A stretch of DNA of 64,000 bases from Promethearchaeati archaeon. GTDB lineage: Archaea; Asgardarchaeota; Heimdallarchaeia; Heimdallarchaeales; Heimdallarchaeaceae. Both the position numbers and the translations under genes were made by a program. The stretch covers positions 124,001-188,000 of the forward strand of contig JABLTJ010000003.1 of assembly GCA_013166775.1 (NCBI GenBank). The letters are read 5' to 3'. This document shows positions 37,943 through 47,114 of the stretch, in pieces (within the stretch, counting starts at the first letter, position 1; each line of letters opens with the position of its first letter). Under the pieces are notes generated by a model. It ran no database searches. It saw only the letters and a program-made list of their open reading frames with translations, and was not told the origin of the DNA.

Positions 37943-37960
37943 TTAAATCCGACGATTTAA
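37943..37960. promoter_or_regulatory. Inverted repeat between divergent genes
   Basis: TTAAATC and GATTTAA form a perfect 7-bp inverted repeat around CGAC. It lies in the 275-nt gap between the divergent zinc-knuckle and acetyltransferase genes. The TTTTAAAT part also looks TATA-like. It may be an operator; nothing else is evident in this gap. Confidence 0.35.
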
Positions 37961-38070
37961 GTTCGGAATCTGATAAGTTGATTTCATCTTGACTTTTTTA
38001 AGTTGCTATTTTAATCTCAAAGTAAAATTATATGAAGATAAGTTTAAAACTATGACATCTTTTTTTGCCT

Positions 38071-38997
38071 ATGAGTTTCAAGTTCAAAGATTACAAACAT
38101 GAAGAAGATTTTACAAGAATAAGAGATTTTCTTATTCATTCTTATAAAAAAATTGGCAAACCTTCTAATTGGACTTTAGAGAGATGGAATTATGCTTTCT
38201 TCTTCATTCGTGATATGTTTGGAATAACCTTACAGGAATGGGAGAAATCTATCGGTATCTGGGAAGATGAGGGGGGTACAATAGTTTCTATAGTTAATGC
38301 TGAAGGATTAAACAGGGGAGAAGCTTTCTTCCAACTGAAACCAGAAGATTATGATGTTTTGCTTTTGAAGGAAATGTTTACTTTTGCAGAAGAGAATCTA
38401 ATTCTTGAGGATGATGACAAATACATCTTGAAACTACGAATTCGCGATAAAGATGTATCTATAGAGGAAATTGCGAAGGAGAGGGGATATTTCAAAAACG
38501 AGAAAGCATCGGAAACCACTTCTATAATCTCACTTGACAGAGATTTTTCTTATCCTGATCTCCCAGAAGGATATTCTATTAGAAGTATGGCGGATAAAAA
38601 TGATGTAGAAAAACGAACCATTGTTTTTGCTAAAGCATTTGGAAATTATGGTACAAAAGATGAGGTACAACCTAGTTCGTATCATGAACTTCAGAAAGCA
38701 ATTGATTACAGAAAAGACCTAGATATATACATTGAATCTCCAGAAGGAGAATTTGTATCTTTTTGTTTAATTTGGTATGATGAGAAAAATAAAATTGGGA
38801 TTTTGGAACCAGTAGGAACAGATCCTGACTATAGGCGAAAGGGTTTTGCTAAAGCAACTAACTATGAAGCAATTAAACGAGTAAAAGAGGAAGGAGCAGA
38901 AAAAGTCTATGTTGGTGATGGACAACAATTCTATATGTCAATAGGTTTCAAAAAGCAATCAGTCAGCAATATTTGGATTAAGGAGATAAAGAAGTAG
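38071..38997 (+). CDS. GNAT-family N-acetyltransferase
   Basis: The product (about 308 residues from ATG 38071; TTG 38065 also possible) has an N-terminal half of uncertain fold and a C-terminal GNAT domain. The latter holds the motif VGTDPDYRRKGFAKATNYEAIKR spread over about residues 250-272 and ends with YVGDGQQFYMSIGF. Tandem or extended GNATs of this type often modify small molecules or antibiotics. The substrate is unknown. The gene is divergent from the zinc-knuckle gene and convergent with the DUF362 gene. Confidence 0.8.
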   Translation: MSFKFKDYKHEEDFTRIRDFLIHSYKKIGKPSNWTLERWNYAFFFIRDMFGITLQEWEKSIGIWEDEGGTIVSIVNAEGLNRGEAFFQLKPEDYDVLLLKEMFTFAEENLILEDDDKYILKLRIRDKDVSIEEIAKERGYFKNEKASETTSIISLDRDFSYPDLPEGYSIRSMADKNDVEKRTIVFAKAFGNYGTKDEVQPSSYHELQKAIDYRKDLDIYIESPEGEFVSFCLIWYDEKNKIGILEPVGTDPDYRRKGFAKATNYEAIKRVKEEGAEKVYVGDGQQFYMSIGFKKQSVSNIWIKEIKK

Positions 38998-39024
38998 AAG
39001 ATAAAGGATTTCAATTTTTCATTT

Positions 39025-40647
39025 TCATTTATTGATTTTTCTCCTTTTTAGAATTCTAATGAAGACAAATGCACCAACAAACAGTGTTATTAAAGTAGCA
39101 CCAAAAGAACCTATCCAGACCCATTGTCTTATTCCATGACCAGGTTCAACGTCTAAAGTAAGATTCTCAACATAAACATTCATATTTAGTTCATCGGATG
39201 TAAGGTTATATCCTGCTCTAACTAGCTCGTCTTTTGATTTGTTTAACCATATACCAAAAGCTTCTGTTAATCCTGTTGTGACAGAGCTGTCAGGATCTAA
39301 TGAATATGAGTCAATATGACCAATCAGCTCAGATGTCTGAAGTAAAACATTTTTAGCAGACCAGTAATCTAAAGCTACAGGATCAACACCTGCTATCAAT
39401 ATGTTAACTCTTGTTGCCATATTATAACTAGTTCCTGGTCCTACAGTAACAGAAGATTCTGGATTCGCATTGACCCATATTGCATCAATTATGTTGAGTG
39501 TTGGAAGACCACACTCTACCATTAACGTACCCATTCCACCTGTAGCTACTTTATCATGACCGTTTGCTAGAGCTTCTGTTTGAACCCCCATATAATTTTT
39601 CAGAGTAGCAGTTACTCCATAAATACTATGAGATTTCAAAACTGGTAAGTTGATTACCTTAAGATTATGTATGTATTCTGCATCATTCCAGATACCTTGT
39701 TTGAAACTTATTTTTGTACCATAATCAGTCTCGAATTTAGGATAAGAAACATATATCTCTGTTTCTGGATCTTCATCATCATAAACAATATATCCATTTT
39801 CCATATCTCCTTCTGAATACTCTTGAACTTCATTTCCTCGAATGTTATCCCATAAAAATGTAGAAACATCATAAGTTAGAGCAAAACTATCAACAACTTC
39901 TTGAGCTGATTGTTCCTTATCTTCAGAATTGGTTTTGCCAAAGTTCATACTCCCTCTCCCTTGACCATTGTCTGCAACTACTATTTCTCCATCAAAACCA
40001 TCAGGATGATCAATGATAGCTTGAATGAGTTCTTTCAAGAAATCAGTATTCGTTCCCCCACGCTGAGACCATTGACAATTTGTCTTCAATAAAACAACAT
40101 CTGTTGCTGAAATCAATCCATCTGGTCCTTGATTTACTCCTGAAATTGTTGATTGATAAAATGAGAAATTTTGCGATCCCATCAGATTAATTAAATCAGT
40201 AACATGAGCCACTTCTGGACCATTTACAACAAATATCTCTGAAACAGTTTCTGATTCAGAAGCTCTAGGCAGTATTTCTAAAGTAACCTCCTGGGGTGAG
40301 AATGCAGAATTCAGTATTACTCCAGTTGAAACTGTTGATACGGTTAGCATAATAATAATAGCTGCTTTGCCATATGAAAACCAAGTTTTTACTTTCAACC
40401 AAATAATGCTTAGTGAAAAAAGTGGGATGATTGCACCAATGCTTATTGAAACATTCTTTAGAGCATCTTGTTGACAAGGATAAATAATACGACGTGGTTT
40501 GGTTCCAGTACGGAAAATAAACCAAAGTAGATTGAGAAGACCGAAAATTAGTAGATTTTTCCGATATTTTTTCTTCTTTGAGAGGTTATCTTCAAGGTGA
40601 AGGTCAAAACTAGGGATTTTCATCGATAAAATGAGTTGTATAAACAT
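39025..40647 (-). CDS. DUF362-domain membrane protein
   Basis: The 540-residue product has two or three N-terminal hydrophobic segments (about 30-112), a large soluble domain (about 120-500) and a C-terminal helix (about 508-530) ending in RRKINK. The soluble part matches DUF362: LPVLKSHSIYGVTATLKNY (about 335-353), a GGMGTLMVECG stretch, IIDAIW and the motif GVDPVALDYWSAK. DUF362 proteins are often linked to iron-sulfur proteins but their reaction is unknown. No ferredoxin cysteines are present here. The domain should face outside. Met9 is an alternative start; two palindromes surround the upstream region. Confidence 0.8.
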   Translation of the reverse strand: MFIQLILSMKIPSFDLHLEDNLSKKKKYRKNLLIFGLLNLLWFIFRTGTKPRRIIYPCQQDALKNVSISIGAIIPLFSLSIIWLKVKTWFSYGKAAIIIMLTVSTVSTGVILNSAFSPQEVTLEILPRASESETVSEIFVVNGPEVAHVTDLINLMGSQNFSFYQSTISGVNQGPDGLISATDVVLLKTNCQWSQRGGTNTDFLKELIQAIIDHPDGFDGEIVVADNGQGRGSMNFGKTNSEDKEQSAQEVVDSFALTYDVSTFLWDNIRGNEVQEYSEGDMENGYIVYDDEDPETEIYVSYPKFETDYGTKISFKQGIWNDAEYIHNLKVINLPVLKSHSIYGVTATLKNYMGVQTEALANGHDKVATGGMGTLMVECGLPTLNIIDAIWVNANPESSVTVGPGTSYNMATRVNILIAGVDPVALDYWSAKNVLLQTSELIGHIDSYSLDPDSSVTTGLTEAFGIWLNKSKDELVRAGYNLTSDELNMNVYVENLTLDVEPGHGIRQWVWIGSFGATLITLFVGAFVFIRILKRRKINK

Positions 40648-40659
40648 TTCTAAATGTTT
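40642..40659. promoter_or_regulatory. Palindrome overlapping the DUF362 start codon
   Basis: AAACATTT and AAATGTTT form a perfect 8-bp inverted repeat with a 2-nt spacer, covering the ATG at 40647. It could be an operator or mask the start codon in RNA. Confidence 0.35.
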
Positions 40660-40662
40660 TGC

Positions 40663-40680
40663 TGTGCAAATTTATGCACA
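40663..40680. promoter_or_regulatory. Palindrome around the TATA-like box of the DUF362 gene
   Basis: TGTGCA and TGCACA form a perfect inverted repeat around AATTTA (ATAAAT-like on the minus strand). The centre lies 22-30 nt before the ATG at 40647, so a bound regulator would block TBP. Confidence 0.45.
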
Positions 40681-40720
40681 ATCAAGGAAAAAAAAGAAAA
40701 GAATAGAATTGGAATGAATC

Positions 40721-41839
40721 TCAAAATGCTATTCTCTTATCTGGGAAAGTAACTTCATATTTATGCTTCTTAGTTTCATCATCTAATGAAAACAAGTACC
40801 AATCATTGTGAGTGGGTGGTCCAAAACAAACCTCGATTTCTTTTTCCATAACATCGAAGATAACAGACCATAAAGTTCCAAAATTATCTGTATACCAGTG
40901 ACAGGTTAATCCATCAGGAAATTCTTTAGATAAAATGTCTCTAAAATTATTCTTAGTTAATTTTGGAGAATTGTTTTTGAAAGCTGTTTCTATTATCTTA
41001 TACCTTTGTTTTGAATTAGGTAGGAGCCAAGGATTGTTGTATTTGTTGTTTTCCTCGTTTTCTTCGAGATTATAATGATTCGTTGAAATAATGTATTTTT
41101 TATCGGAATCATTATCGAATTTCCGCTTATTGAAAATACTGTCTAGACTTTCAAGATATGCTGCATTTCCTTTATTGTCTGTCAAGATGAAGTTATTTGT
41201 CCCTTCAATAGGAATGCTTTCAAGTCTGTCCAAAGCTTCACTAACATTCTTACAATTATCTAGTAAAACTCGAACTGCTAAAGCCCAGTTAACTCCTTTA
41301 TTCTTTCTAGGAGCACCCCATGCACCTCCAGAAGAAGCAGTTACACAGAGACCTTCCTCATTCAATCCTTCGAAGCGACCAAAAATCATTCCTGCGAAGC
41401 CCAGGTGTTTGTATTTTCCTTTAGCTTTTGTGGTTCGAAGTTGTAAATCTTCTTCTAAATGATTCCATTCATAGCTTCTACCTGCAAATGTGTGACCATT
41501 CTCTGTGAAAGGAGGAAGTGCAACCATTTGACTGCAGTTATTCTGTATTGAAGTTGGGAAATCATAAATACATATTCTTTCCAAATCCACTCCAAGAACC
41601 TCAGCAAATCCCTGTGTTTCATCACTAAAACCTGGACAATGTTCATCAAAGAAATCATATACATCCTCGAAATTTGAAAATAACGACTTTTTCGCATCGA
41701 ATTTTCCTGACGTATAAAATTTGGTCATGTGATCATATTTTTTAATAATCTCACCTTGTTTTTTTCCTATTTCATAGTGAGTACCTACTAGATTGTGGTG
41801 CTCAAAGATAGTTTTGTTTATTGTGTATTTTTCATTCAT
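40721..41839 (-). CDS. C45-like Ntn amidohydrolase (acyltransferase/choloylglycine hydrolase fold)
   Basis: The 372-residue protein resembles the isopenicillin N acyltransferase-like C45 family. The probable nucleophile is Cys102 in NNCSQMV, exposed by autocleavage, followed by the typical GRSYEWN loop, GLNEEGLCVTASSGG and a later STNHYN stretch. Such enzymes cleave or transfer acyl groups on linear amides. The protein has no signal peptide. It is codirectional with the DUF362 gene but about 75 nt upstream of it. A second, membrane-anchored Ntn amidase occurs at 60514. Confidence 0.8.
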   Translation of the reverse strand: MNEKYTINKTIFEHHNLVGTHYEIGKKQGEIIKKYDHMTKFYTSGKFDAKKSLFSNFEDVYDFFDEHCPGFSDETQGFAEVLGVDLERICIYDFPTSIQNNCSQMVALPPFTENGHTFAGRSYEWNHLEEDLQLRTTKAKGKYKHLGFAGMIFGRFEGLNEEGLCVTASSGGAWGAPRKNKGVNWALAVRVLLDNCKNVSEALDRLESIPIEGTNNFILTDNKGNAAYLESLDSIFNKRKFDNDSDKKYIISTNHYNLEENEENNKYNNPWLLPNSKQRYKIIETAFKNNSPKLTKNNFRDILSKEFPDGLTCHWYTDNFGTLWSVIFDVMEKEIEVCFGPPTHNDWYLFSLDDETKKHKYEVTFPDKRIAF

Positions 41840-42199
41840 TTTTGAACCTCTCTTGATTCTAATAAAAACAGGAGTTTTGGACGTTTATATCGTTTGGTGT
41901 CCTATTTTTAATTTCATTCAGAGAGATTTAAATTGTTATTTAATACGCCTTACATTTTCTCGATTTTTCGTGTGAAAAAATTGTCACATTTATTTAATTT
42001 CATCTACAGAAATTTACATTGAATTTAAATATGCCTTACTTGAAAATATAGGGCCCAGAGAGATTTCTATTTAAACGATTATTGAAAGTTTACGAATTTC
42101 TCTCACATTTTGAATACTATTTTTTCAGTTTCAAATGCAGAAATCAATGCATGTAAGATTTGTGATTTGTTTTTTAAAAAAAAAAGAAAATGGTTTTTG
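41840..42199. other. 360-nt intergenic region, AT-rich
   Basis: This gap lies between two leftward genes. It holds the upstream region of the C45-like gene and, at its right end, the poly-T terminator of the surface-protein gene. A GGGCCC hexamer at about 42051 stands out in an otherwise AT-rich stretch. I see no ORF, tRNA or repeat. Confidence 0.5.
42176..42190 (-). terminator. Oligo-T terminator after the surface-protein gene
   Basis: Ten consecutive A on the plus strand (42176-42185) give a T10 run on the minus strand, 15-24 nt after the stop of the leftward gene. T-runs of this kind terminate archaeal transcription. Confidence 0.5.
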
Positions 42200-44242
42200 T
42201 TACTTGTTATTTTTCTTCTTTTTAGATACAAGGAAATGTGTTGTTAGGATAAGTATCGGTAGGAATATGAAATAATGAATTGATCCAAACTCTGGAACAA
42301 CTGGATTGACAGTTACAGTCACAGCATCTTGTGCAGTATTTCCTGCAAGATCAGTAACTACTATCAAATAAACGTATGTTCCTTCAGCTAAACCATCAAC
42401 AGTTATTTCTATTGGAGTATCAGAGTTCCACGTATCAGTATAGTCCTCTACACTGTCTATATAGATGGTATAAGTTCCTGGATGCGTATCTGTAACATCC
42501 CAGCTTATGATATTACCTGTTTCTCCTATAATATAATCAAAATCTGCAACATCGGACACATAGGGATTGCGAAAATCAATGGTTGTTTCTATAAGATTTA
42601 CTTCCATTTGACCAGGTACTTTAAAGTAATACATGATATTTGAGCCTTGTTCACTATATATAACAGTTGTAGTATCCATATACTGTAATGTCCAGATATC
42701 TGTATAGCTCCAGGATTTACTTCCGTTAACCGCCAGAATTTCAAACCATTCAGTCATCACTGTTTTATCTCCAACTTGGGGGTTAGGTAATAAGCCAATG
42801 AAGGGGAAGAAATGTTTTGATAGAAATTGAGTTGTTGAATCTACTGAAACATAACCATTTAGCACATTAATCACAATATTATATTCTAGATGCATAGGAA
42901 CAACATCATATATATGCATAATAACTGCAGTGTTCATTTCAAAAGGAGAAAGCCAATTAGTAAATGTACAGTTATAATCAATTTCTTGTGCCTCAGTTAA
43001 AATATCATATTTATAATTTAAAATGTCACCTTCCTTGAGATCAACCATAGGAATAACGTTAATAGAATTAATATCAACAGAATCAGAAGCAGTAGACATA
43101 TCAAGCCAGTAAGCTTCTAATTCGATAGTATTTGTTCCATTTCCAAAAACAGGGACAAAAAATTCTGATTGGAAAGGTGGACCACCATCTACAATAAATG
43201 TTGTTATAAGAACTGTATTGACATTTACTTCAATGTAATTTAAGTTAAGTATATCATTTGCATCGCAACTAACGAGAACCAATCCTCCTTCAATAGTTTC
43301 ACTATCAGAAGGAGAGAGGATGTCAATTGCATGAACAATCGGATCTAGATAGAGATCCAACTGTTCTGTGTCTCCATCAGTTACAATCGTTACAGTATCT
43401 TCTTCCGTTTCATAACCAGTCATTGAAGCTTCAACATAATATGTGTCAGCACCAAATCCTGAGAAAATGTAGTATCCATCGCTAGCTGTAAAATAGACAT
43501 CTATTTGGTCATCATATTCGGTGAGTAAACGAACCCATGCTCCTTCTATAGGATCTGAAGTACCAAAAGTATAGATATAACCTTCAATTTCACTGGTTCC
43601 AACAACATAACCAGGATTGAGATAGAGATCCAACTGTTCTGTATCTCCATCAGTTACAATCGTAACATAATCACTGTTCGAAAAATACTCCAGCATAGAT
43701 CCTTCAACATAATATGTACCAGCACCGAGCTCGATGAATGAGTAGAGACCATCACTATCTGTAAGTCCTTCTGTTATAAAATAACCTACATCATTGGATA
43801 ATTGAACTACTGCTCCTTCTATCGGATTTGAAGTGGCAAAATCATAGATGTAAACATTAATGGAACCGGTTCCTGGTGTGTAAACTAGATCAAGGTAGAA
43901 CTCGATAATTTCATCTCCATCATCAATAATTGAAACAGGTGCGGAATCATAATAATAACCATCAGCGTAAACTTCAACATAGTAATCGCCATCACTTAGA
44001 GCGGTGAATTCGAAGAATCCATCAATATCAGTAATACCTTCAGAAATATACATCATGAAATCCTCATAGAGTATAACAGATGCTCCTTCTATAGGATCAC
44101 TAGTAAGTGAATCATAGACATAGACTTCGATGGAAGCTGATTGAGCCTTCACTAATAAAGAAGGGGAAAACATTGTTGCCATTATTCCAAGTAACAAAAT
44201 AGATAAAATAAATCCAAAAAGGAATTTTTTACTTTTATTCAT
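42200..44242 (-). CDS. Surface protein with three carboxypeptidase-regulatory-like repeats and a PEFG-type C-terminus
   Basis: The 680-residue product has a signal segment (about 7-33) and three beta-sandwich repeats of the carboxypeptidase regulatory-like type at about 37-118, 127-208 and 217-298. Each carries SxPIEGAxV, a DGxYxF turn and GxYYVE. An Ig-like region (about 305-400), a larger beta-rich domain and another Ig-like module (about 570-645) follow. The end has VPEFGS, a helix and KKKKNNK, resembling the PEFG-type archaeal sorting or anchor signal. It probably forms part of the cell surface or an adhesin. The ligand is unknown. Confidence 0.78.
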   Translation of the reverse strand: MNKSKKFLFGFILSILLLGIMATMFSPSLLVKAQSASIEVYVYDSLTSDPIEGASVILYEDFMMYISEGITDIDGFFEFTALSDGDYYVEVYADGYYYDSAPVSIIDDGDEIIEFYLDLVYTPGTGSINVYIYDFATSNPIEGAVVQLSNDVGYFITEGLTDSDGLYSFIELGAGTYYVEGSMLEYFSNSDYVTIVTDGDTEQLDLYLNPGYVVGTSEIEGYIYTFGTSDPIEGAWVRLLTEYDDQIDVYFTASDGYYIFSGFGADTYYVEASMTGYETEEDTVTIVTDGDTEQLDLYLDPIVHAIDILSPSDSETIEGGLVLVSCDANDILNLNYIEVNVNTVLITTFIVDGGPPFQSEFFVPVFGNGTNTIELEAYWLDMSTASDSVDINSINVIPMVDLKEGDILNYKYDILTEAQEIDYNCTFTNWLSPFEMNTAVIMHIYDVVPMHLEYNIVINVLNGYVSVDSTTQFLSKHFFPFIGLLPNPQVGDKTVMTEWFEILAVNGSKSWSYTDIWTLQYMDTTTVIYSEQGSNIMYYFKVPGQMEVNLIETTIDFRNPYVSDVADFDYIIGETGNIISWDVTDTHPGTYTIYIDSVEDYTDTWNSDTPIEITVDGLAEGTYVYLIVVTDLAGNTAQDAVTVTVNPVVPEFGSIHYFIFLPILILTTHFLVSKKKKNNK
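43348..43390 (-). repeat. 43-bp direct repeat, copy 1 (inside surface-protein gene)
   Basis: This segment matches 43621-43663 with one mismatch over 43 bases. Both encode the end of a beta-sandwich repeat (TDGDTEQLDLYL), so the second and third repeats share nearly identical DNA. Confidence 0.85.
43621..43663 (-). repeat. 43-bp direct repeat, copy 2
   Basis: Partner of 43348-43390 (42 of 43 bases identical). The spacing of 273 bp equals one repeat unit of 91 codons. Confidence 0.85.
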
Positions 44243-44402
44243 TTCAATAACATCATTGTTATTTTGATAAATTTACAAAAAAATTCATCGATAAACAGTT
44301 TATATGTTGTTGATAAAGGTTTCTCCTAATATTATATACTAACATACACTTATTGTACGAATCTTTTATTTATATTAACTATTTGTAAATTAAATAGATT
44401 TT

Positions 44403-45611
44403 CTAAATTGAAGATAATACTTTAAGCATTTTTTTCTTTAAAATTTTAATTTCTTCCTCTTTTATTGTTAATGGAGGTAGGAGTCTGATTAACTCTTTTT
44501 GAGTACTGTATCCAATAATAATTCCTTCTTGCAATAATTTGTTTTTAATGGTGTAAATGATCTCTTCAGTAGTCATATTACTACTTGATTTAATTTGAAT
44601 TGCAAAAATCATACCGAATGATCTTACCTCTTTTATGCAAGGATGAGTAAGCGATCGGAAGAAGGAATCGAGAAGATTGATTTTCGATTGGATATTCTCT
44701 AATATCTTTTCCTCTGCAAAAACATCAATAACTGAGTTCACTATTGCAGCACCAAGCGGATCTAATTGATGAGACTGAGCATAGTAGAGCTCTGAAGAGG
44801 AACATTTTGTTTCAAATTGAGACTGTGTGATGACTGCACTAACAGGATACCCATTTCCTAATGCTTTTCCTAAGACTATCACATCAGGAGTAATTTCAAA
44901 GATTTCGTAGCCAAACTTTTTTCCTGTTCTACCAAATCCTGTGGTAACCTCATCAATAACTACAAGTCCTCCAACATTTTTTGTTTTCTCACAGATGTAT
45001 TGAATAAAACTTGCACATGGTTTAAAAATACCTCCGCTAACCATAATTGGTTCTAGAACAAAACAAGCGATTTCATCTTTGTTTGTTTTGAAAATAAAGT
45101 CAATTGATTCTTTGTGTTTTTCTAAACAATCGCAATCAGTTTTATCACATATAGGATATCTAATTTTCAGCTTAGATTGTTTAGAAGAAGTGAAAGAAGA
45201 TTCTTTTGATTGACCATAAGCACCAAGATAGGAATCTTGTAGAGATAAAACTTTTTCTCTCTTTGTTACTTTCTTAGCAAAACTAATACTAAATTCCATT
45301 GCTTCGCTTCCACTGTTTAAGAAAGTTATCTTATCGTAATCGTTTGGAAGGAAGTTAAGTAATCTCTCTGCAGCTTCAAGAGTTGCGGGAGTAAGAAACA
45401 TCTTGTTTCGGTGCCAAATTTTATCTGCTTGATCTTTTATTGCTTCAACTGTTTTAGGGTGATTATGACCTAAATTAACACACCACATTCCTGATTCGCA
45501 ATCAAGATACTTTTTGCCATTTGTGTCCCAAACCCATGATCCTACAGCTTTATGTAACAATAATGATTCAAATTCATTTGTTTTTAGAATGTGAGATTGC
45601 ATCTTAGACAA
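44403..45611 (-). CDS. Class III (ornithine-type) PLP-dependent aminotransferase
   Basis: The 402-residue protein has the class III pattern: NSGSEAMEFSISFAKK (about 100-115, phosphate-binding region), VIDEVTTGFGRTGK (about 218-231, Asp to pyridine nitrogen) and the PLP lysine in VIVLGKALGNGYP (about 244-256). An unusual Cys-rich insert with CDKTDCDC lies near residues 154-161. Members act on ornithine, GABA, diaminopimelate or related amines; the substrate is not clear. The gene stands alone, upstream of a long intergenic region that must contain its promoter. Confidence 0.88.
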   Translation of the reverse strand: MSKMQSHILKTNEFESLLLHKAVGSWVWDTNGKKYLDCESGMWCVNLGHNHPKTVEAIKDQADKIWHRNKMFLTPATLEAAERLLNFLPNDYDKITFLNSGSEAMEFSISFAKKVTKREKVLSLQDSYLGAYGQSKESSFTSSKQSKLKIRYPICDKTDCDCLEKHKESIDFIFKTNKDEIACFVLEPIMVSGGIFKPCASFIQYICEKTKNVGGLVVIDEVTTGFGRTGKKFGYEIFEITPDVIVLGKALGNGYPVSAVITQSQFETKCSSSELYYAQSHQLDPLGAAIVNSVIDVFAEEKILENIQSKINLLDSFFRSLTHPCIKEVRSFGMIFAIQIKSSSNMTTEEIIYTIKNKLLQEGIIIGYSTQKELIRLLPPLTIKEEEIKILKKKMLKVLSSI

Positions 45612-45790
45612 ATATGTATCTATTAGAATTTTAATTAATTTATCTGAATGTATATGCTCTCAAACTGTTATTATTACTCATATTAAATTTTGTTCTGAAT
45701 TCAATCGTTTCTTAAGTTAGAGATTATATCAGTGAGACTTAGATTGTATGTGCTCTGAAAAATTTCATAATTTTTAATCATATCACTTGA

Positions 45791-45806
45791 TGAGATAACA
45801 ATCTCA
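45791..45806. promoter_or_regulatory. Inverted repeat upstream of a TATA-like box
   Basis: TGAGAT and ATCTCA form a perfect 6-bp stem around AACA, ending 14 nt before TATATAAA (45821-45828). It may be an operator for that promoter. Confidence 0.35.
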
Positions 45807-45985
45807 CAAAAAGAGAAACGTATATAAATGCCAGTTGAGCTACTAGCTAAAATCTATGAAATAAAGAACTGAAAATAGAATAGATTGATACATTGGTATA
45901 AAATAGGGATGCAGTCTAAGGAAATTCAGAACAATAATTTGGTACATCTAGAATCAGAAGTTTAGTGTTTTTCTTGCATTCCTAC

Positions 45986-45993
45986 TTTATATA
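45986..45993 (+). promoter_or_regulatory. TATA box before the 46041 gene
   Basis: TTTATATA lies about 48-55 nt before the ATG at 46041, which predicts a leader of about 25 nt. Confidence 0.45.
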
Positions 45994-46040
45994 TCAATGT
46001 CTAATAAGTCATTAAGTAAGAAAAATCATGAGTAGATTAT

Positions 46041-47039
46041 ATGACTGATATATTGAGTTTTAAACAAAAGTTAATTGATAAGGATAATCCTCCAGAAAAA
46101 ACTGAAGCTGCAATTTCCCTTCTTACAGATTTTCATAATTATCTGCAAGAGCGAGATAAAACTTTCCTAAAAATTACAGATGAAGATTTCTATGCATTTT
46201 CAAATCATTTAATCAAGAATGAAACAAATACGCGTTTCAACTATGAAATAATAATAACATTTGGTCATTTTTTAAATAATAAAAATCTAGTAAGATTAGG
46301 AAGAGAAGTATTCGATGGAATAGAAGTTATAGAAAATTTATCAAAGAGATTAACAGAAGAATATAGTAAAGATTTCAGAGATAAAATTTTTGGAAGAATG
46401 GATTTACCCCCTTTAGGACTAGATCCTAAGGCTAAACCAGATTATACAAAGAAATTGATTAGTAAGCTTGTAGAGGAGATCGGAGAAGTAGAGAGTGAAA
46501 AATTCCTAGCCAAAGGATTAAGAGATTCTTACTATGAGTGGAGGAAACCGGATCGTGAGAAATTCCTTAAAGCAAAAAATATTGATGAATTTCTTAAAGA
46601 AAAAAGAGAAAGGCAAATTGAAAACCTTGAGAAGCATAGAGACGAAGAAACGCTTTATTTCACTCAAGAAATTAATGATGATGTTGTTGAATATGTCAAA
46701 AACGATCTACGAATAGAAACAGGTGTAAGAGAAGGGAATATTCTTACCACAACTAAAATTCCTCATGAAACATTAAAATTCTTGAATGAAACAGATGAGA
46801 AGATGAAAGCATACTACTATTGTCATTGTCCTTGGGTCAAAGAAGCAATAAAAGATGGAACTGTTGACCAAATCCCAGATGTTTTCTGCAACTGCAGTGG
46901 TGGATATTATAGAAGCTATTGGGAAATAGTTCTTGATCAACCTGTAGAAGTAAAAACTCTGAAAACTGTTATTAGAGGAGATCCTGTTTGCGAATTTGCT
47001 ATTGAGCTTCCAGAAAACGTAGTAGAAAATTTGAACTAG
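46041..47039 (+). CDS. Unrecognised protein with SAM-like N-terminus and Cys-rich C-terminal motif
   Basis: The 332-residue protein is not of a family I can name. Residues 1-85 look like the helical SAM-like domain found at the N-terminus of tyrosine recombinases, but no catalytic recombinase domain follows. The middle (about 85-220) is charged and helical. The C-terminal third carries CHCPW (Cys261, Cys263), FCNCSGGYYR (Cys283, Cys285) and GDPVC (Cys317), a pattern that suggests a metal or substrate site. The Asp-Pro-Cys-Glu-Phe end recalls V4R-like sensor domains, weakly. A soluble cytoplasmic protein is likely. Confidence 0.6.
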   Translation: MTDILSFKQKLIDKDNPPEKTEAAISLLTDFHNYLQERDKTFLKITDEDFYAFSNHLIKNETNTRFNYEIIITFGHFLNNKNLVRLGREVFDGIEVIENLSKRLTEEYSKDFRDKIFGRMDLPPLGLDPKAKPDYTKKLISKLVEEIGEVESEKFLAKGLRDSYYEWRKPDREKFLKAKNIDEFLKEKRERQIENLEKHRDEETLYFTQEINDDVVEYVKNDLRIETGVREGNILTTTKIPHETLKFLNETDEKMKAYYYCHCPWVKEAIKDGTVDQIPDVFCNCSGGYYRSYWEIVLDQPVEVKTLKTVIRGDPVCEFAIELPENVVENLN

Positions 47040-47114
47040 CTAGATAGTATTTGTCAGATTTTTACTCCCTTTTTCATTTTACATTCTGAAAAAATATCTT
47101 TAACAATATCAATT

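Larger units (their letters stand above)
45612..46040. other. 429-nt intergenic region with hairpin and two TATA-like boxes
   Basis: The region separates divergent genes. It has a 6-bp hairpin at 45791-45806, a strong TATATAAA at 45821-45828 and TTTATATA at 45986-45993. The second box fits the gene at 46041. The first is about 220 nt upstream of any ATG on that strand, so it could drive an untranslated RNA ending at the T-rich stretch near 45970. I see no ORF or complete tRNA. Confidence 0.45.

Noticed and set aside
45831..45848. Sequence on the minus strand resembling a tRNA D-arm (TAGTAGCTCAACTGGC)
   Set aside because: No matching GAGC to close the D-stem, no T-arm (GTTCRA) and no acceptor pairing were found, so it is probably chance.
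46041..46295. Possible tyrosine recombinase/integrase
   Set aside because: Only the helical SAM-like part is suggestive. The catalytic Arg-His-Arg-Tyr domain is absent, and no att sites or other mobile genes are near.
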